This document shows positions 34,404 to 43,455 of a DNA stretch of 64,000 nucleotides, piece after piece. The position numbers and the translations under genes are program-made. The stretch's first letter is position 1. Each line of letters begins with the position of its first letter. The stretch is taken from the NCBI RefSeq assembly GCF_010894455.1, contig NZ_JAAIXY010000008.1, positions 1 to 64,000 of the forward strand, written 5' to 3'. Below the pieces are notes generated by a model. That model did not search any database. It was not told where the DNA came from and worked only from the letters and a program-made list of their open reading frames with translations. This stretch comes from Myxococcus eversor (GTDB taxonomy: Bacteria > Myxococcota > Myxococcia > Myxococcales > Myxococcaceae).

Positions 34404-35225
34404 ATGACGACACTCAAGGGGAAGACGCTTTTCATCACCGGGGCCAGCCGAGGAATCGGCAAGGCGATTGCCCTGCGAGCGGCGCGCGACGGCGCCAACA
34501 TCGTCATCGCCGCGAAGACGACGGAGCCGCACCCCAAGCTGCCGGGCACCATCTACACGGCGGCGGAGGAAATCGAGAAGGCGGGCGGACGGGCGCTCCC
34601 CTTCGCGGTGGACATCCGCGACGAGAAGCAGATTGCCGCGGCGGTGGAGAAGACGGTGGAGACGTTCGGCGGCATCGACATCCTCATCAACAACGCGAGC
34701 GCCATCAGCCTCACCGGCACGGAGGACACGCCGATGAAGCGCTATGACCTGATGCACGGCATCAACACGCGCGGGACATTCGCCTGCTCGCAGGCGTGCA
34801 TCCCGCATCTCAAGCGCTCGAGCAATCCGCACATCCTGAACAACTCGCCGCCGTTGAACATGGAGGCGCGCTGGTTCTCGCCGCACGTGGCGTACACGAT
34901 GGCGAAGTACGGCATGAGCATGTGCGTGCTGGGGATGGCGGACGAGCTGCGCTCGGATGGAATCGCGGTGAATGCGTTGTGGCCGCGCACGGTCATCGCG
35001 ACGGCGGCGGTGCAGAACCTGCTGGGCGGTGAGGAGACGATTCGCGGCAGCCGCTCGCCGGACATCATGGCCGACGCGGCGTATGCCATCCTCACCAAGC
35101 CGAGCAAGAGCTTCACCGGCAACTTCTGCATCGACGAGGACGTGCTGCGCGCGGACGGCGTGACGAACTTCGACAAGTATCAGTCCGTGCCCGGCGCGGA
35201 GCTGTTCCCCGACTACTTCATCTGA
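34404..35225 (+). CDS. Short-chain dehydrogenase (HSDL2-like)
   Basis: A 273-residue SDR. Coenzyme motif TLFITGASRGIGKAIALRAARDG, NNASAIS, catalytic Ser in LNNSPPLNM and Tyr/Lys in YTMAKYGMSM. The long insertion TTEPHPKLPGTIYTAAEEIEKAGG and the C-terminal sequence GNFCIDEDVLRADGVTNFDKY are typical of the HSDL2-like branch. Start ATG 34404; a GGGAGA lies upstream. Probably acts on a hydroxyacyl or steroid-type substrate with NAD(P); exact substrate unknown. Transcribed alone. Confidence 0.92.
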   Translation: MTTLKGKTLFITGASRGIGKAIALRAARDGANIVIAAKTTEPHPKLPGTIYTAAEEIEKAGGRALPFAVDIRDEKQIAAAVEKTVETFGGIDILINNASAISLTGTEDTPMKRYDLMHGINTRGTFACSQACIPHLKRSSNPHILNNSPPLNMEARWFSPHVAYTMAKYGMSMCVLGMADELRSDGIAVNALWPRTVIATAAVQNLLGGEETIRGSRSPDIMADAAYAILTKPSKSFTGNFCIDEDVLRADGVTNFDKYQSVPGAELFPDYFI

Positions 35226-35402
35226 GGGGTGGGCTGTAAAACCTGCTCGCTGTTCCAACTGGGACGGCGGGCCCGCCTGCCCTGGGTCCGGCCACACCAC
35301 CGGTAAAATGTTCGGGAGAGGAGGGACGCTGCTGCGGTGATTGCGTGCTTGTGGACGCGACACTAGAAGCCCAGGTCACTTCCATTTTTCCCACGAGCCC
35401 TG

Positions 35403-38400
35403 ATGTCCGCGTCGGACCTTCCCACATCGCGAACCATTGGCTTCCAGGAGGGCCACCTCGGAGGAGGCGGCGAGATGGCGGAGCTGGTCCGTTCCAAGGA
35501 CTGGTCCTCGACGCCGCTCGGCCCCCTCTCCGGCTGGCCCACCAGCCTGAAGACGATGGTGGGCGTCGTCCTGGGCAACCGCTTCCCCATGCTCCTGTGG
35601 TGGGGACCCCAGATGCTGCAAATCTACAACGACGGCTACCGGCCCGTGCTCGGCCTGAAACACCCGGGCTCGCTCGGCGCTCCGGCCTCCGTCGTCTGGG
35701 CTGAAATCTGGGACGTCGTTGGCCCCATGGCCCAGGGCGTGCTGAGCGGTAGCCCCGCGACGTGGAGTGAGCACCTCCAGCTCTTCATCAACAGCCGCGG
35801 CTTCGTCGAGGAGACGTTCCACACCTTCTCGTACAGCCCCGTCTATGACGAGGTCGGCCAGGTCGGCGGCGTCCTCGTCACGGTGCAGGAGACCACCGAG
35901 CAGGTGCAGGACAACCGCCAGCTCAAGATGCTGGGAGAGCTGGCCACCAGCTCCGCCGCCGCGAAGACGGCCGAGGAGGCCTGTCAGACCGCCGCGTCCA
36001 TCTTCTCCGGCTACGACCTGGACCTGCCCTTCACGCTGCTCTACCTGCTCGACGAGGACGGCACCGAGCTGCGGTGCGTGGGCTCCAGTGGAATGGACGG
36101 CTACTCGGGCCTCGCCAGGCCCAAGCGCGCCCCCTTCACCCCCTCCCTGGATGCGCCCGGCACCTGGCCCTTCGCCGAGGCGGCGCGCACCGGACGGGAG
36201 GTCCTCGTCGATGACCTGGCCTCGCGCTTCGGGGACCTTCCCGGGGGCCGCTGGGGCACGGCGCCGACTCGCGCGGTGGTGCTGCCGCTGGCGCGCTCGG
36301 GACAGTCCCACCCGTATGGCTTCCTGGTGGCCGGCGTCAGCCCGCGCCGCATCCTGGATGACCGCTACCTGGGCCTCTTCCGCCTCACCGCGGACCCGGT
36401 GGTGACGGCCATCGCCAATGCCCGCGCCTACGAGGAGGAGCGCCAGCGCGCCGAGGCCCTCGCCGCCATCGACCGCTCGAAGACGGCCTTCTTCAACAAC
36501 GTCAGCCACGAGTTCCGCACGCCGCTGACGCTGATGCTCGGCCCCACCGAGGACGCGCTGGCCTCGCCCTCGCGCACCCTCTCCGGCGAGCCGCTGGAGA
36601 CCGTTCATCGCAACTCGCAGCGGCTCTTGAAGCTGGTCAACTCGCTGCTCGACTTCTCCCGCCTGGAGGCGGGGCGCATCGAGGCCCGGTACGAGCCGGT
36701 GAACCTGCCCGCCCTCACCGCGGGCCTGGCGAGCGCCTTCCGCTCCGCGATGGAGCGCGCGGGTCTGCGCTTCGAGGTCGACTGCGCGCCGCTGCCCGAG
36801 GACATCTACGTCGACCAGGACATGTGGGAGAAGATTGTCCTCAACCTCCTCTCCAACGCGCTGAAGTTCACCTTCGAGGGGACCATCCGCATCACCCAGC
36901 GGTGGGTGGACGGACAGGTCGAGCTCCAGGTCTCCGACACGGGCATCGGCATTCCCGAGAAGGAGCTGCCTCGCGTCTTCGAGCGCTTCCACCGCGTCCA
37001 GGGCGCGCGTGCCCGGACGTACGAGGGCTCCGGCATCGGCCTGGCGCTCGTGCACGAACTGGTCCGCCTCCACGGCGGCGTGCTGGCCGTGACGAGCAAG
37101 GAAGGCGCGGGAACGACGTTCACCCTGCGCATCCCCTCCGGCGCGGACCATCTGCCCAAGGACCATGTCGGCGCGCGCGACTCGCGGTCCGTCACGGCGC
37201 TGGGCGCCGCGCCCTATGTGAATGAGGCGCTGCGCTGGCTGCCGGGCGGGCTGGAGGTGAAGTCGCTGGAGCTGGGGGCCGAGGTGCCCGAGGCGGAGAA
37301 CGTCGCCAAGGGCGCGCGCATCCTCCTGGCGGACGACAACGCCGACATGCGCGCGTACCTGACGTCGCTCTTGTCGCGGAGCTGGGAGGTGGAGGCGGTG
37401 GCGGACGGCCTCGCGGCGCTGGAGTCCGCGCGAGCCCGGCCGCCGGACCTGGTGCTGACGGACGTGATGATGCCGGGGTTGGATGGCTTTGGTCTCCTGC
37501 GAGAGCTGCGCGCCGACGAGCGCACGCGCCGAGTCCCCGTCACCGTCCTCTCCGCGCGGGCTGGCGAGGAGGCGCGCATCGAGGGTCTGCGCGCTGGCGT
37601 CGACGACTACCTGGTGAAGCCCTTCTCCGCGCGGGAGCTGCTGGCGCGGGTGGAGACACAGCTCACCAAGGCGCGACTGCAAGCCACCCAGGAGGCGCAT
37701 GCCCGGCTCCTGACGCGCGTCTTCACGTACGCCCCGGTGGGCATCTGCATCCTGCGGGGGCCCGAGCACATCTTCGAGTTCGCCAATGCGAACTACCTGC
37801 GGCTCGTCGCCAACCGCCCCGTCGTCGGCCAGCCCATCGCGAAGGCGCTGCCGGAGCTGGAGGGCCAGGGCATCTTCGAGTTGCTGGACAGGGTCGTCAC
37901 CACGGGAGAGCCGTACATCGGCCGCTCGCTGCGGCTGATGATGGTCTCCGGCGAGGGAGGCCCTCCGCGCGAGGTGTTCTTCGACTTCGTCTACCAGCCG
38001 ATGCTGGATGACGAGGGCCGGGTGGACTCCATCGTCACCGTGGCCTTCGACGTGACGGACCTGTCCAACGCGCGCCGGGAGGCGGAGTCCGCCAGCCGCG
38101 CCAAGGATGAGTTCCTGGCGATGCTCGGCCACGAGCTGCGCAATCCGCTGGCGCCCATCCTCACCGCGCTCCAGTTGATGCGGCTGCGCGGAGCCGACGG
38201 CGCGGAGCGTGAGCGCACCGTCATCGAGCGGCAGGTGCATCACCTGGTGCGACTGGTGGATGACCTGCTCGACGTGTCTCGCGTGACGCGCGGCAAGGTC
38301 GTCCTGCGCCGCGAGCGGGTGGAGCTGGCGGAGGTGGTGGCGAAGGCCATCGAACAGGCCAGTCCGCTCCTGGAGCAGCGCGGCCAGCACCTGTCCGTGG

Positions 38401-39212
38401 AGGTGCCTCGCCACGGCCTGCTGCTGGACGCGGACGCGACGCGCCTGGGACAGGTGTTCTCCAACCTCCTCACGAACGCCGCGAAGTACACGGAGCCCGG
38501 GGGGAGCATCACCATCTCCGGCGCGCGCGAGGGTGACGAAGTCGTGGCCTCCGTGAGCGACAACGGCACCGGCATCACCCAGGAGATGCTGCCGCGCATC
38601 TTCGACCTGTTCTTCCAGGAGCGGCAGGAGCTGGACCGCTCGCAGGGGGGATTGGGGCTGGGGCTCGCGATTGCCCGGAGCCTCGCGGCCCAGCACGACG
38701 GCTCCATCCAGGCCCACAGCGAGGGCCGGGGCCAGGGCAGCACCTTCACCGTGCGCCTGCCCGCGGTGGAGACCCAGCTCTCCATCGCGAGCGCGGTGCC
38801 CGAGAGCGTGGAGAAGGTACAGGAGTCCGCTCCAGTGCCGCACCGGGTGTTGATTGTCGACGACAACCGCGACGCGGCGGACGTGCTGGCCGAGGCGCTG
38901 GACATGCTGGGCTGCGAGACGCGCGTCACCTACGACGGCCCGAGCGCGCTCCAGGTGGCGCCGTCCTTCCGCCCGGAGCTGGCGCTGCTGGATATCGGCC
39001 TGCCGGTGATGGACGGCTATGAGCTGGCGCGTCATCTGCGCACCCAGCGGCCGGAGGGAGGGCTCCAGTTGGTGGCGGTGACGGGGTATGGCCAGGAGTC
39101 GGACCGGCAGCGCTCGAAGGAGGCGGGCTTCGACGCGCACCTGGTGAAGCCCATCGACTTCGCGGCGCTGGGCTCGCTGCTCAAGCGCCTGGGCTCGGCC
39201 CAGTCGAACTGA
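35403..39212 (+). CDS. Hybrid sensor kinase with two kinase modules and two receiver domains
   Basis: A 1269-residue cytoplasmic protein. Order: N-terminal PAS-like region (LGPLSGWPTSLKTMVGVVLGNRFPMLLWWG), GAF-like domain (~170-340), first HisKA (SHEFRTPLTLMLGP, His369) with HATPase (NLLSNALKFTFEG), receiver 1 (LLADDNADMRA; Asp687 in LTDVMMPGLDG), PAS, second HisKA (GHELRNPLAPILTAL, His910) with HATPase (NLLTNAAKYTEPG), and receiver 2 (LIVDDNRDAADV; Asp1197 in DIGLPVMDG). No membrane helix. Both kinase cores look complete. No regulator gene adjoins it, so its output partner is elsewhere. Start ATG 35403. Confidence 0.93.
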   Translation: MSASDLPTSRTIGFQEGHLGGGGEMAELVRSKDWSSTPLGPLSGWPTSLKTMVGVVLGNRFPMLLWWGPQMLQIYNDGYRPVLGLKHPGSLGAPASVVWAEIWDVVGPMAQGVLSGSPATWSEHLQLFINSRGFVEETFHTFSYSPVYDEVGQVGGVLVTVQETTEQVQDNRQLKMLGELATSSAAAKTAEEACQTAASIFSGYDLDLPFTLLYLLDEDGTELRCVGSSGMDGYSGLARPKRAPFTPSLDAPGTWPFAEAARTGREVLVDDLASRFGDLPGGRWGTAPTRAVVLPLARSGQSHPYGFLVAGVSPRRILDDRYLGLFRLTADPVVTAIANARAYEEERQRAEALAAIDRSKTAFFNNVSHEFRTPLTLMLGPTEDALASPSRTLSGEPLETVHRNSQRLLKLVNSLLDFSRLEAGRIEARYEPVNLPALTAGLASAFRSAMERAGLRFEVDCAPLPEDIYVDQDMWEKIVLNLLSNALKFTFEGTIRITQRWVDGQVELQVSDTGIGIPEKELPRVFERFHRVQGARARTYEGSGIGLALVHELVRLHGGVLAVTSKEGAGTTFTLRIPSGADHLPKDHVGARDSRSVTALGAAPYVNEALRWLPGGLEVKSLELGAEVPEAENVAKGARILLADDNADMRAYLTSLLSRSWEVEAVADGLAALESARARPPDLVLTDVMMPGLDGFGLLRELRADERTRRVPVTVLSARAGEEARIEGLRAGVDDYLVKPFSARELLARVETQLTKARLQATQEAHARLLTRVFTYAPVGICILRGPEHIFEFANANYLRLVANRPVVGQPIAKALPELEGQGIFELLDRVVTTGEPYIGRSLRLMMVSGEGGPPREVFFDFVYQPMLDDEGRVDSIVTVAFDVTDLSNARREAESASRAKDEFLAMLGHELRNPLAPILTALQLMRLRGADGAERERTVIERQVHHLVRLVDDLLDVSRVTRGKVVLRRERVELAEVVAKAIEQASPLLEQRGQHLSVEVPRHGLLLDADATRLGQVFSNLLTNAAKYTEPGGSITISGAREGDEVVASVSDNGTGITQEMLPRIFDLFFQERQELDRSQGGLGLGLAIARSLAAQHDGSIQAHSEGRGQGSTFTVRLPAVETQLSIASAVPESVEKVQESAPVPHRVLIVDDNRDAADVLAEALDMLGCETRVTYDGPSALQVAPSFRPELALLDIGLPVMDGYELARHLRTQRPEGGLQLVAVTGYGQESDRQRSKEAGFDAHLVKPIDFAALGSLLKRLGSAQSN

Positions 39213-39216
39213 CGCA

Positions 39217-39238
39217 CCCCGCCGAGCGCGCGGCGGGG
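39217..39238 (+). terminator. Hairpin after hybrid kinase
   Basis: CCCCGCCG (39217-39224) and CGGCGGGG (39231-39238) form an 8-bp GC stem with a 6-base loop, 5 bases after the kinase stop. No U-tract. Confidence 0.55.
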
Positions 39239-39343
39239 CTCGGCGTCGGCTATGCTGGGGGTCTCCGCATGGCCCTGGAGGGGCACGGCGCGCGCCGCCT
39301 CCCTCTCCCTCGTGGCCCGGGGAGAACAGACGAGGCGTTCGGG

Positions 39344-40435
39344 ATGAGCGGCGAAGTGGCTGGAGCGAAGGACGGAGTGGTGGTGCTCGATTACGCGAAG
39401 CTGGTGGACGGCGATGACCTGTCCGCCGATATCGAGCGCGCGTATGGGTATGACGGCATTGGCCTGCTCATCGTCCGGGGCATCCCCGGGCTGGTGGAGC
39501 TGCGCCAGGGCTTGTTGCCGCTGGGCTTCCGGTTCGCCGCGTTGCCCAATGAGGTGAAGGACCGCTACGTCCACGAGCGCAGCAGCTATTCCTTCGGCTG
39601 GAGCCACGGCAAGGAAGTGCTCAAGCCCGGCCAGTTCGACGAATTCAAGGGCTCCTACTACAACAATCCCCAGTACGACTCGCCCCAGGTGGACGCGGCG
39701 CTGGTGGAGAAGTACCCGGAGAACTACCTGCCCAACGTGTGGCCGGACCCGGACTTCCCAGCGCTGCGCCCGGCCTTCCAGGCCCTGGGGCGGAAGATGG
39801 TGGACGTGGGGCTGCTCGTCGCGGCGCAGTGCGACCGGTACGTGACGGCGCGGCTGGGTGCCAAGCTCTCGCCGGATGCGCAGTTGGAGCGCACCATCCG
39901 CGAGTCCCGCGCGTGCAAGGCGCGGCTGCTCTACTACTTCGCCATCAACGAGGATGCGACGCCGCGCACGCGCGACTCCTGGTGCGGCTGGCACAGCGAC
40001 CACGGCTCGCTGACGGGCCTGTGTCCGGCGATGTACTTCGACGCGGAGCCCGGGGCCTCGGAGCCGACGCGGCAGGACATCGCGGTGCCGGACCCGGAGG
40101 CGGGGCTCTACGTGCGCACTCGTGGCGGCGAGGAGCGCAAGGTGGTCATCCCCAAGGACTGCCTCGCGTTCCAGATTGGCGAGAGCGCGCAGATTGTCAC
40201 GGGCGGCCTGCTGCGCTCGACGCCGCACGCGGTGCAGGCGCTGGCGCACCCGGCGAGCCGCAACATCTCCCGCTCGACGTTCGCCGTCTTCATGCAGCCC
40301 GACAACGAGGAGCGCCTGCGTCCGCCCGAGGGAACGGACCCGGCGGAGCTGCGCGTGGGCGCCTTCCAGCCGGGCATGACGTTCGGCGACTTCGCCCGCG
40401 CTACGTTCGCGAAGTTCTACAACCCCTACGCGTGA
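39344..40435 (+). CDS. 2-oxoglutarate/Fe(II) oxygenase, isopenicillin-N-synthase type
   Basis: A 363-residue protein from ATG 39344 (MSGEVAGAKDGVVVLDY). The C-terminal double-stranded beta-helix has the iron triad WHSDHGSLTGL (His217, Asp219) and STPHAV (His295), and the RSTF motif for 2-oxoglutarate or substrate carboxylate. The N-terminal part (GIGLLIVRGIPG, ERSSYSFGWSHGKEV) matches the IPNS-like family. Such enzymes hydroxylate, desaturate or cyclise small molecules; substrate unknown. The start is chosen before the family's first strand; the frame is open to 39269. Confidence 0.88.
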   Translation: MSGEVAGAKDGVVVLDYAKLVDGDDLSADIERAYGYDGIGLLIVRGIPGLVELRQGLLPLGFRFAALPNEVKDRYVHERSSYSFGWSHGKEVLKPGQFDEFKGSYYNNPQYDSPQVDAALVEKYPENYLPNVWPDPDFPALRPAFQALGRKMVDVGLLVAAQCDRYVTARLGAKLSPDAQLERTIRESRACKARLLYYFAINEDATPRTRDSWCGWHSDHGSLTGLCPAMYFDAEPGASEPTRQDIAVPDPEAGLYVRTRGGEERKVVIPKDCLAFQIGESAQIVTGGLLRSTPHAVQALAHPASRNISRSTFAVFMQPDNEERLRPPEGTDPAELRVGAFQPGMTFGDFARATFAKFYNPYA

Positions 40436-40482
40436 CACGTGGCGCGCGGGGCTCGCCCACGAGGCGGGCCTCGCCGGCCTCG

Positions 40483-40612
40483 TCGAGGGTCAGCTCCAGC
40501 TCGACGGCGACGGGCGCGTCCAGGTGGAGGCCCCAGGGCAAGCCTTTTCGAGGGTCAGCTCCAACTCGACGGTGACGTGCGCGTCCAGGTGGAGGCCCTC
40601 GGGCAGCCGCGA
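40483..40612. repeat. Direct duplication of about 60 bp, spacing 65
   Basis: TCGAGGGTCAGCTCCA(G/A)CTCGACGG(C/T)GACG(G/T)GCGCGTCCAGGTGGAGGCCC occurs at 40483 and 40548. The 65-base period is not a multiple of three, so no protein is kept in frame through both copies. On the minus strand each copy could read GLHLDAxVxVELELTL, perhaps the remains of a gene end. Confidence 0.85.
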
Positions 40613-40739
40613 CGAGGGTCCCCGCGTGAGGGCTTTGTTGGCGCGCGGACCCCTGGCTCGGCGTGAAGGGCGGGTGCTTGCCTTTTGCACTCCGGCAAGG
40701 CGAGCGTAGGGCTTCCCTGTCGCTCTGGAGCGGTGCGCG

Positions 40740-42107
40740 ATGACCTTCGGTTCCTGGCGTGCGGTGTGGCTGGTCGTGGGTGTCCTGCTGTCTTCGGGGC
40801 TGGCCGCTCCCGCGAGGGCCCAGGCGCCCGGTCCGGCGAAGGTCGCGGTGCGCGCGGCGCGGCTGTTCGATGGCAAGAACGCCAAGCCCCTGTCGAACGC
40901 CGTGGTGCTCCTGGAGGGCAATCGCATCCAGGCCGTGGGCTCCAATCTGGCCATTCCCGAGGGCACGCGGGTGCTGGATTTGGGAGACGTCACCCTGATG
41001 CCGGGGCTCATCGACACCCATTCGCACCTGCTCCTGAACGTCGAGATGGGGAACGGCGGAGAGGGGTCGAGCATGGAGTTGATCATCGCGCGGATGAGCA
41101 CGGCCGAGCGGGCCTTGCTGGGCGCGAAGATGGGGCGTGAGCTGCTGGAGGCGGGCGTCACCACGGTGCGCGACGTGGGCAACTCCGGAGTGAATGGCGA
41201 CCTGGCGCTGCGCAATGCCATCCAGCGAGGCTGGGTGGAGGGGCCGCGCATCTCCGCGTGCACGCGCGCGCTCGCGGCGCACGGAGGCCAGTTCGGGGTG
41301 ATTCAGCAGCCGGTGCAGGGGCTCATCGAGCAGGAATACGTGACGGTGACGGGCGTGGACGAGGCGCGGCGTGCCGTGCGTCAGGCCGTGTATGACGGCG
41401 CGGACTGCATCAAGGTCATCGTCGACAACGGCTACAACTTCCTCTCGGTGGAGGAGCTGAAGGTCATCGTCGAGGAGGCGCACCGCATGAAGCGCCCGGT
41501 CGCCGCGCACACGACGAAGGACGAAAGCATCCGCGCGGCGGTGGAGGCGGGCGTGGACTCCATCGAGCATGGGTACTCGATGCCGGATGACGTGCTGACG
41601 CCGATGGTGCGCAAGCGCATCTTCCTGGTGCCCACCGTGGGGCCGCTGGAGGTCTGTGACGAGTTCCCCCCTGAATTGGGTGACGCGGAGACGCGGCGTG
41701 CCATGGCGGAGCGCTGCCGGAAGCTCGCGGTGAAGGGATATGAGCGGACCCGTCGAGCGTTGGCCGCAGGCGTGCGACTGGCGGCGGGCTCGGACATGTA
41801 CTTCGCCGTGCCAGGGATGACGCGGGGCGAGACCACGGTGCGCGCGCTCAGTGCCTCCGGTGAAGCGGGAGTCCCTCCGGTGGATGTGCTGCGCTCCATG
41901 ACGGCGAACGCGGCGGAGCTGCTGCGCATGCAGGACCAGGTGGGCACGCTGGAGGCGGGCAAGCTCGCGGACCTGGTGGCGGTGAAGGGCGACCCGTTGA
42001 AGGACCTCAAGGTGCTGCGACAGGTGCGCTTCGTGATGAAGGACGGCCAGGTGGTGGTGGACGCGAGGGAAGCGCAGCGGGCCCCGGTGGCGGCACCGCC
42101 GCGCTGA
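40740..42107 (+). CDS. Secreted amidohydrolase
   Basis: A 455-residue metal-dependent hydrolase with a signal peptide (MTFGSWRAVWLVVGVLLSSGLAAPARAQ). Family features: LMPGLIDTHSHL (His94, His96), TTVRDVGNSG, the Lys of DCIKVIVDNG, VAAHTTKDESI, IEHGYSMP and the closing AGSDMYFAVPG (Asp). The C-terminal GTLEAGKLADLVAVKGDPL is the usual composite beta domain. It belongs to the imidazolonepropionase-like/Xaa-Pro dipeptidase branch and probably cleaves a peptide or amide in the periplasm. Ends inside a 71-bp-spaced duplication. Confidence 0.9.
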   Translation: MTFGSWRAVWLVVGVLLSSGLAAPARAQAPGPAKVAVRAARLFDGKNAKPLSNAVVLLEGNRIQAVGSNLAIPEGTRVLDLGDVTLMPGLIDTHSHLLLNVEMGNGGEGSSMELIIARMSTAERALLGAKMGRELLEAGVTTVRDVGNSGVNGDLALRNAIQRGWVEGPRISACTRALAAHGGQFGVIQQPVQGLIEQEYVTVTGVDEARRAVRQAVYDGADCIKVIVDNGYNFLSVEELKVIVEEAHRMKRPVAAHTTKDESIRAAVEAGVDSIEHGYSMPDDVLTPMVRKRIFLVPTVGPLEVCDEFPPELGDAETRRAMAERCRKLAVKGYERTRRALAAGVRLAAGSDMYFAVPGMTRGETTVRALSASGEAGVPPVDVLRSMTANAAELLRMQDQVGTLEAGKLADLVAVKGDPLKDLKVLRQVRFVMKDGQVVVDAREAQRAPVAAPPR

Positions 42108-42193
42108 GGCTGTCGCGAGGGCCAAGGGCGGTGGTGACGGCACGGGGAGCACGGCATGTCCCGGCACCGCCGCGCTGAAGCTGTCGCGAGGGC
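42092..42193. repeat. Duplication spanning the amidohydrolase stop codon
   Basis: GGCACCGCCGCGCTGA(G/A)GCTGTCGCGAGGGC occurs at 42092-42122 and 42163-42193, 71 bases apart. The first copy contains the amidohydrolase TGA (42105-42107); the second includes the same TGA context without a gene. This looks like a duplicated 3' end. Confidence 0.85.
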
Positions 42194-42219
42194 GGAGGCT
42201 GGAGTAGGTACGAGGGGCC

Positions 42220-43434
42220 ATGCCTACCCGGTCCGCTCGACGCGTCTTCCTCACGGTCCTCCTCTTCGTTGGCGTCTCCTGCGCGCACGCGCCACGTCCG
42301 GCGGTCACCCGTCCGCAGGACGCGCTGGTGGAGCTCTCCAGCAATGTGCAGCTCGTGGACGACGGCGAGTCCGCGTCGCTGCGAGTCGCGTTGGACCAGA
42401 GCCTCATCTGGCTGCGCACGCGGCCGGTGGACCACCGCTTCGTCTACGGTCCGCGCGAGGTGACAGCCGGAGCGCTGGTGTCCGCGCTGGAGCTGCTGCG
42501 CGGGCGACTCACCGACGGCATGTCGTCCCTGGACGTGTCGAAGGCGGTGATGGAGGACTTCGAGCTGCTCGAGTCCGCCGGAGGCGAGGACGGCACGGTG
42601 CTCTTCACGGGCTACTACGAGCCCGTGCTCGAAGGGAGCCTGACGCGGACCGACGAGTACCGCGTCCCCGTGATCTCCGCGCCGGATGACCTCATCGAGG
42701 TGCCGCTGGAGCCCTTCGCGGAGCGCTTCGCCTCGGAGCGCGTCTTCGGACGACTGGAGGGCAAGAAGGTGGTGCCCTACTGGAACCGCGCGGAGATTCG
42801 CGGCGGCAAGCTGAGTCCGCGCAAGCTGGAGCTGGCATGGGTGAAGGACCCGGTGTCGCTCTTCTTCATGGAGGTGCAGGGCAGCGGCACGCTGCGGCTC
42901 AATGACGGCGGCGAGCGGCGCGTGGGCTACGCCGCGTCGAATGGCCGGCCCTACCGGAGCATCGGCGCGCTGCTCATCCAGGAGGGCGTCATCCCCCGCG
43001 AGCAGATGTCCATGCAGGCGCTGCGCGCATGGCTGGCCGCGAACCCCACCGAGCAGGACCGCGTGCTGGACTACAACGAGTCCTATGTCTTCTTCCGCTT
43101 CCTGCCTGGCGCGGCGGTGGGCTCGCTGGGTCGCGAGGTGACGCCGGGGCGCTCCATCGCCACGGACGCGCGCCTGTTCCCCAAGGGCGGCCTGGCCTTC
43201 ATCCACACGGACCACCCGGTGAAGATGGCGGATGGCTCCGTGCAGTGGAGGCCGCTGTCGCGCTTCGTGTTCAACCAGGACACGGGCGGGGCCATCAAGG
43301 GCGCGGGGCGCGTGGATGTCTTCTGGGGCCGAGGCCCCGAGGCGGAGCTGGCCGCCGGCATGATGAAGCAGAAGGGCCGGCTGCTCTTCCTCGTCCCCAA
43401 GCCTCGCGTCCCGGTGGCCGAAGCCGCCCGGTGA
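42220..43434 (+). CDS. mltA: Membrane-bound lytic transglycosylase A (MltA)
   Basis: A 404-residue lipoprotein (signal ARRVFLTVLLFVGVSC, lipobox VSC). The MltA domain is seen in LFTGYYEPVLEGSLTRTDEYRVP and FFMEVQGSGTLRLNDGGERRVGYAASNGRPYRSIG; the C-terminal 3D domain has FVFNQDTGGAIKGAGRVDVFWGRG with the catalytic Asp366. It cleaves the glycan strands of peptidoglycan to 1,6-anhydro products from the outer-membrane side. Length is usual. Start ATG 42220. Convergent with the DsbA-like gene, 21 bases between stops. Confidence 0.93.
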   Translation: MPTRSARRVFLTVLLFVGVSCAHAPRPAVTRPQDALVELSSNVQLVDDGESASLRVALDQSLIWLRTRPVDHRFVYGPREVTAGALVSALELLRGRLTDGMSSLDVSKAVMEDFELLESAGGEDGTVLFTGYYEPVLEGSLTRTDEYRVPVISAPDDLIEVPLEPFAERFASERVFGRLEGKKVVPYWNRAEIRGGKLSPRKLELAWVKDPVSLFFMEVQGSGTLRLNDGGERRVGYAASNGRPYRSIGALLIQEGVIPREQMSMQALRAWLAANPTEQDRVLDYNESYVFFRFLPGAAVGSLGREVTPGRSIATDARLFPKGGLAFIHTDHPVKMADGSVQWRPLSRFVFNQDTGGAIKGAGRVDVFWGRGPEAELAAGMMKQKGRLLFLVPKPRVPVAEAAR

Positions 43435-43455
43435 CGCGAGGCTCGAAGGCGTGGC

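Noticed and set aside
35376..39140. A 1254-codon open frame on the minus strand opposite the hybrid kinase
   Set aside because: It is a high-GC shadow of the kinase gene; its translation is Arg/His/Gln-rich without any domain, whereas the plus strand has complete kinase motifs.
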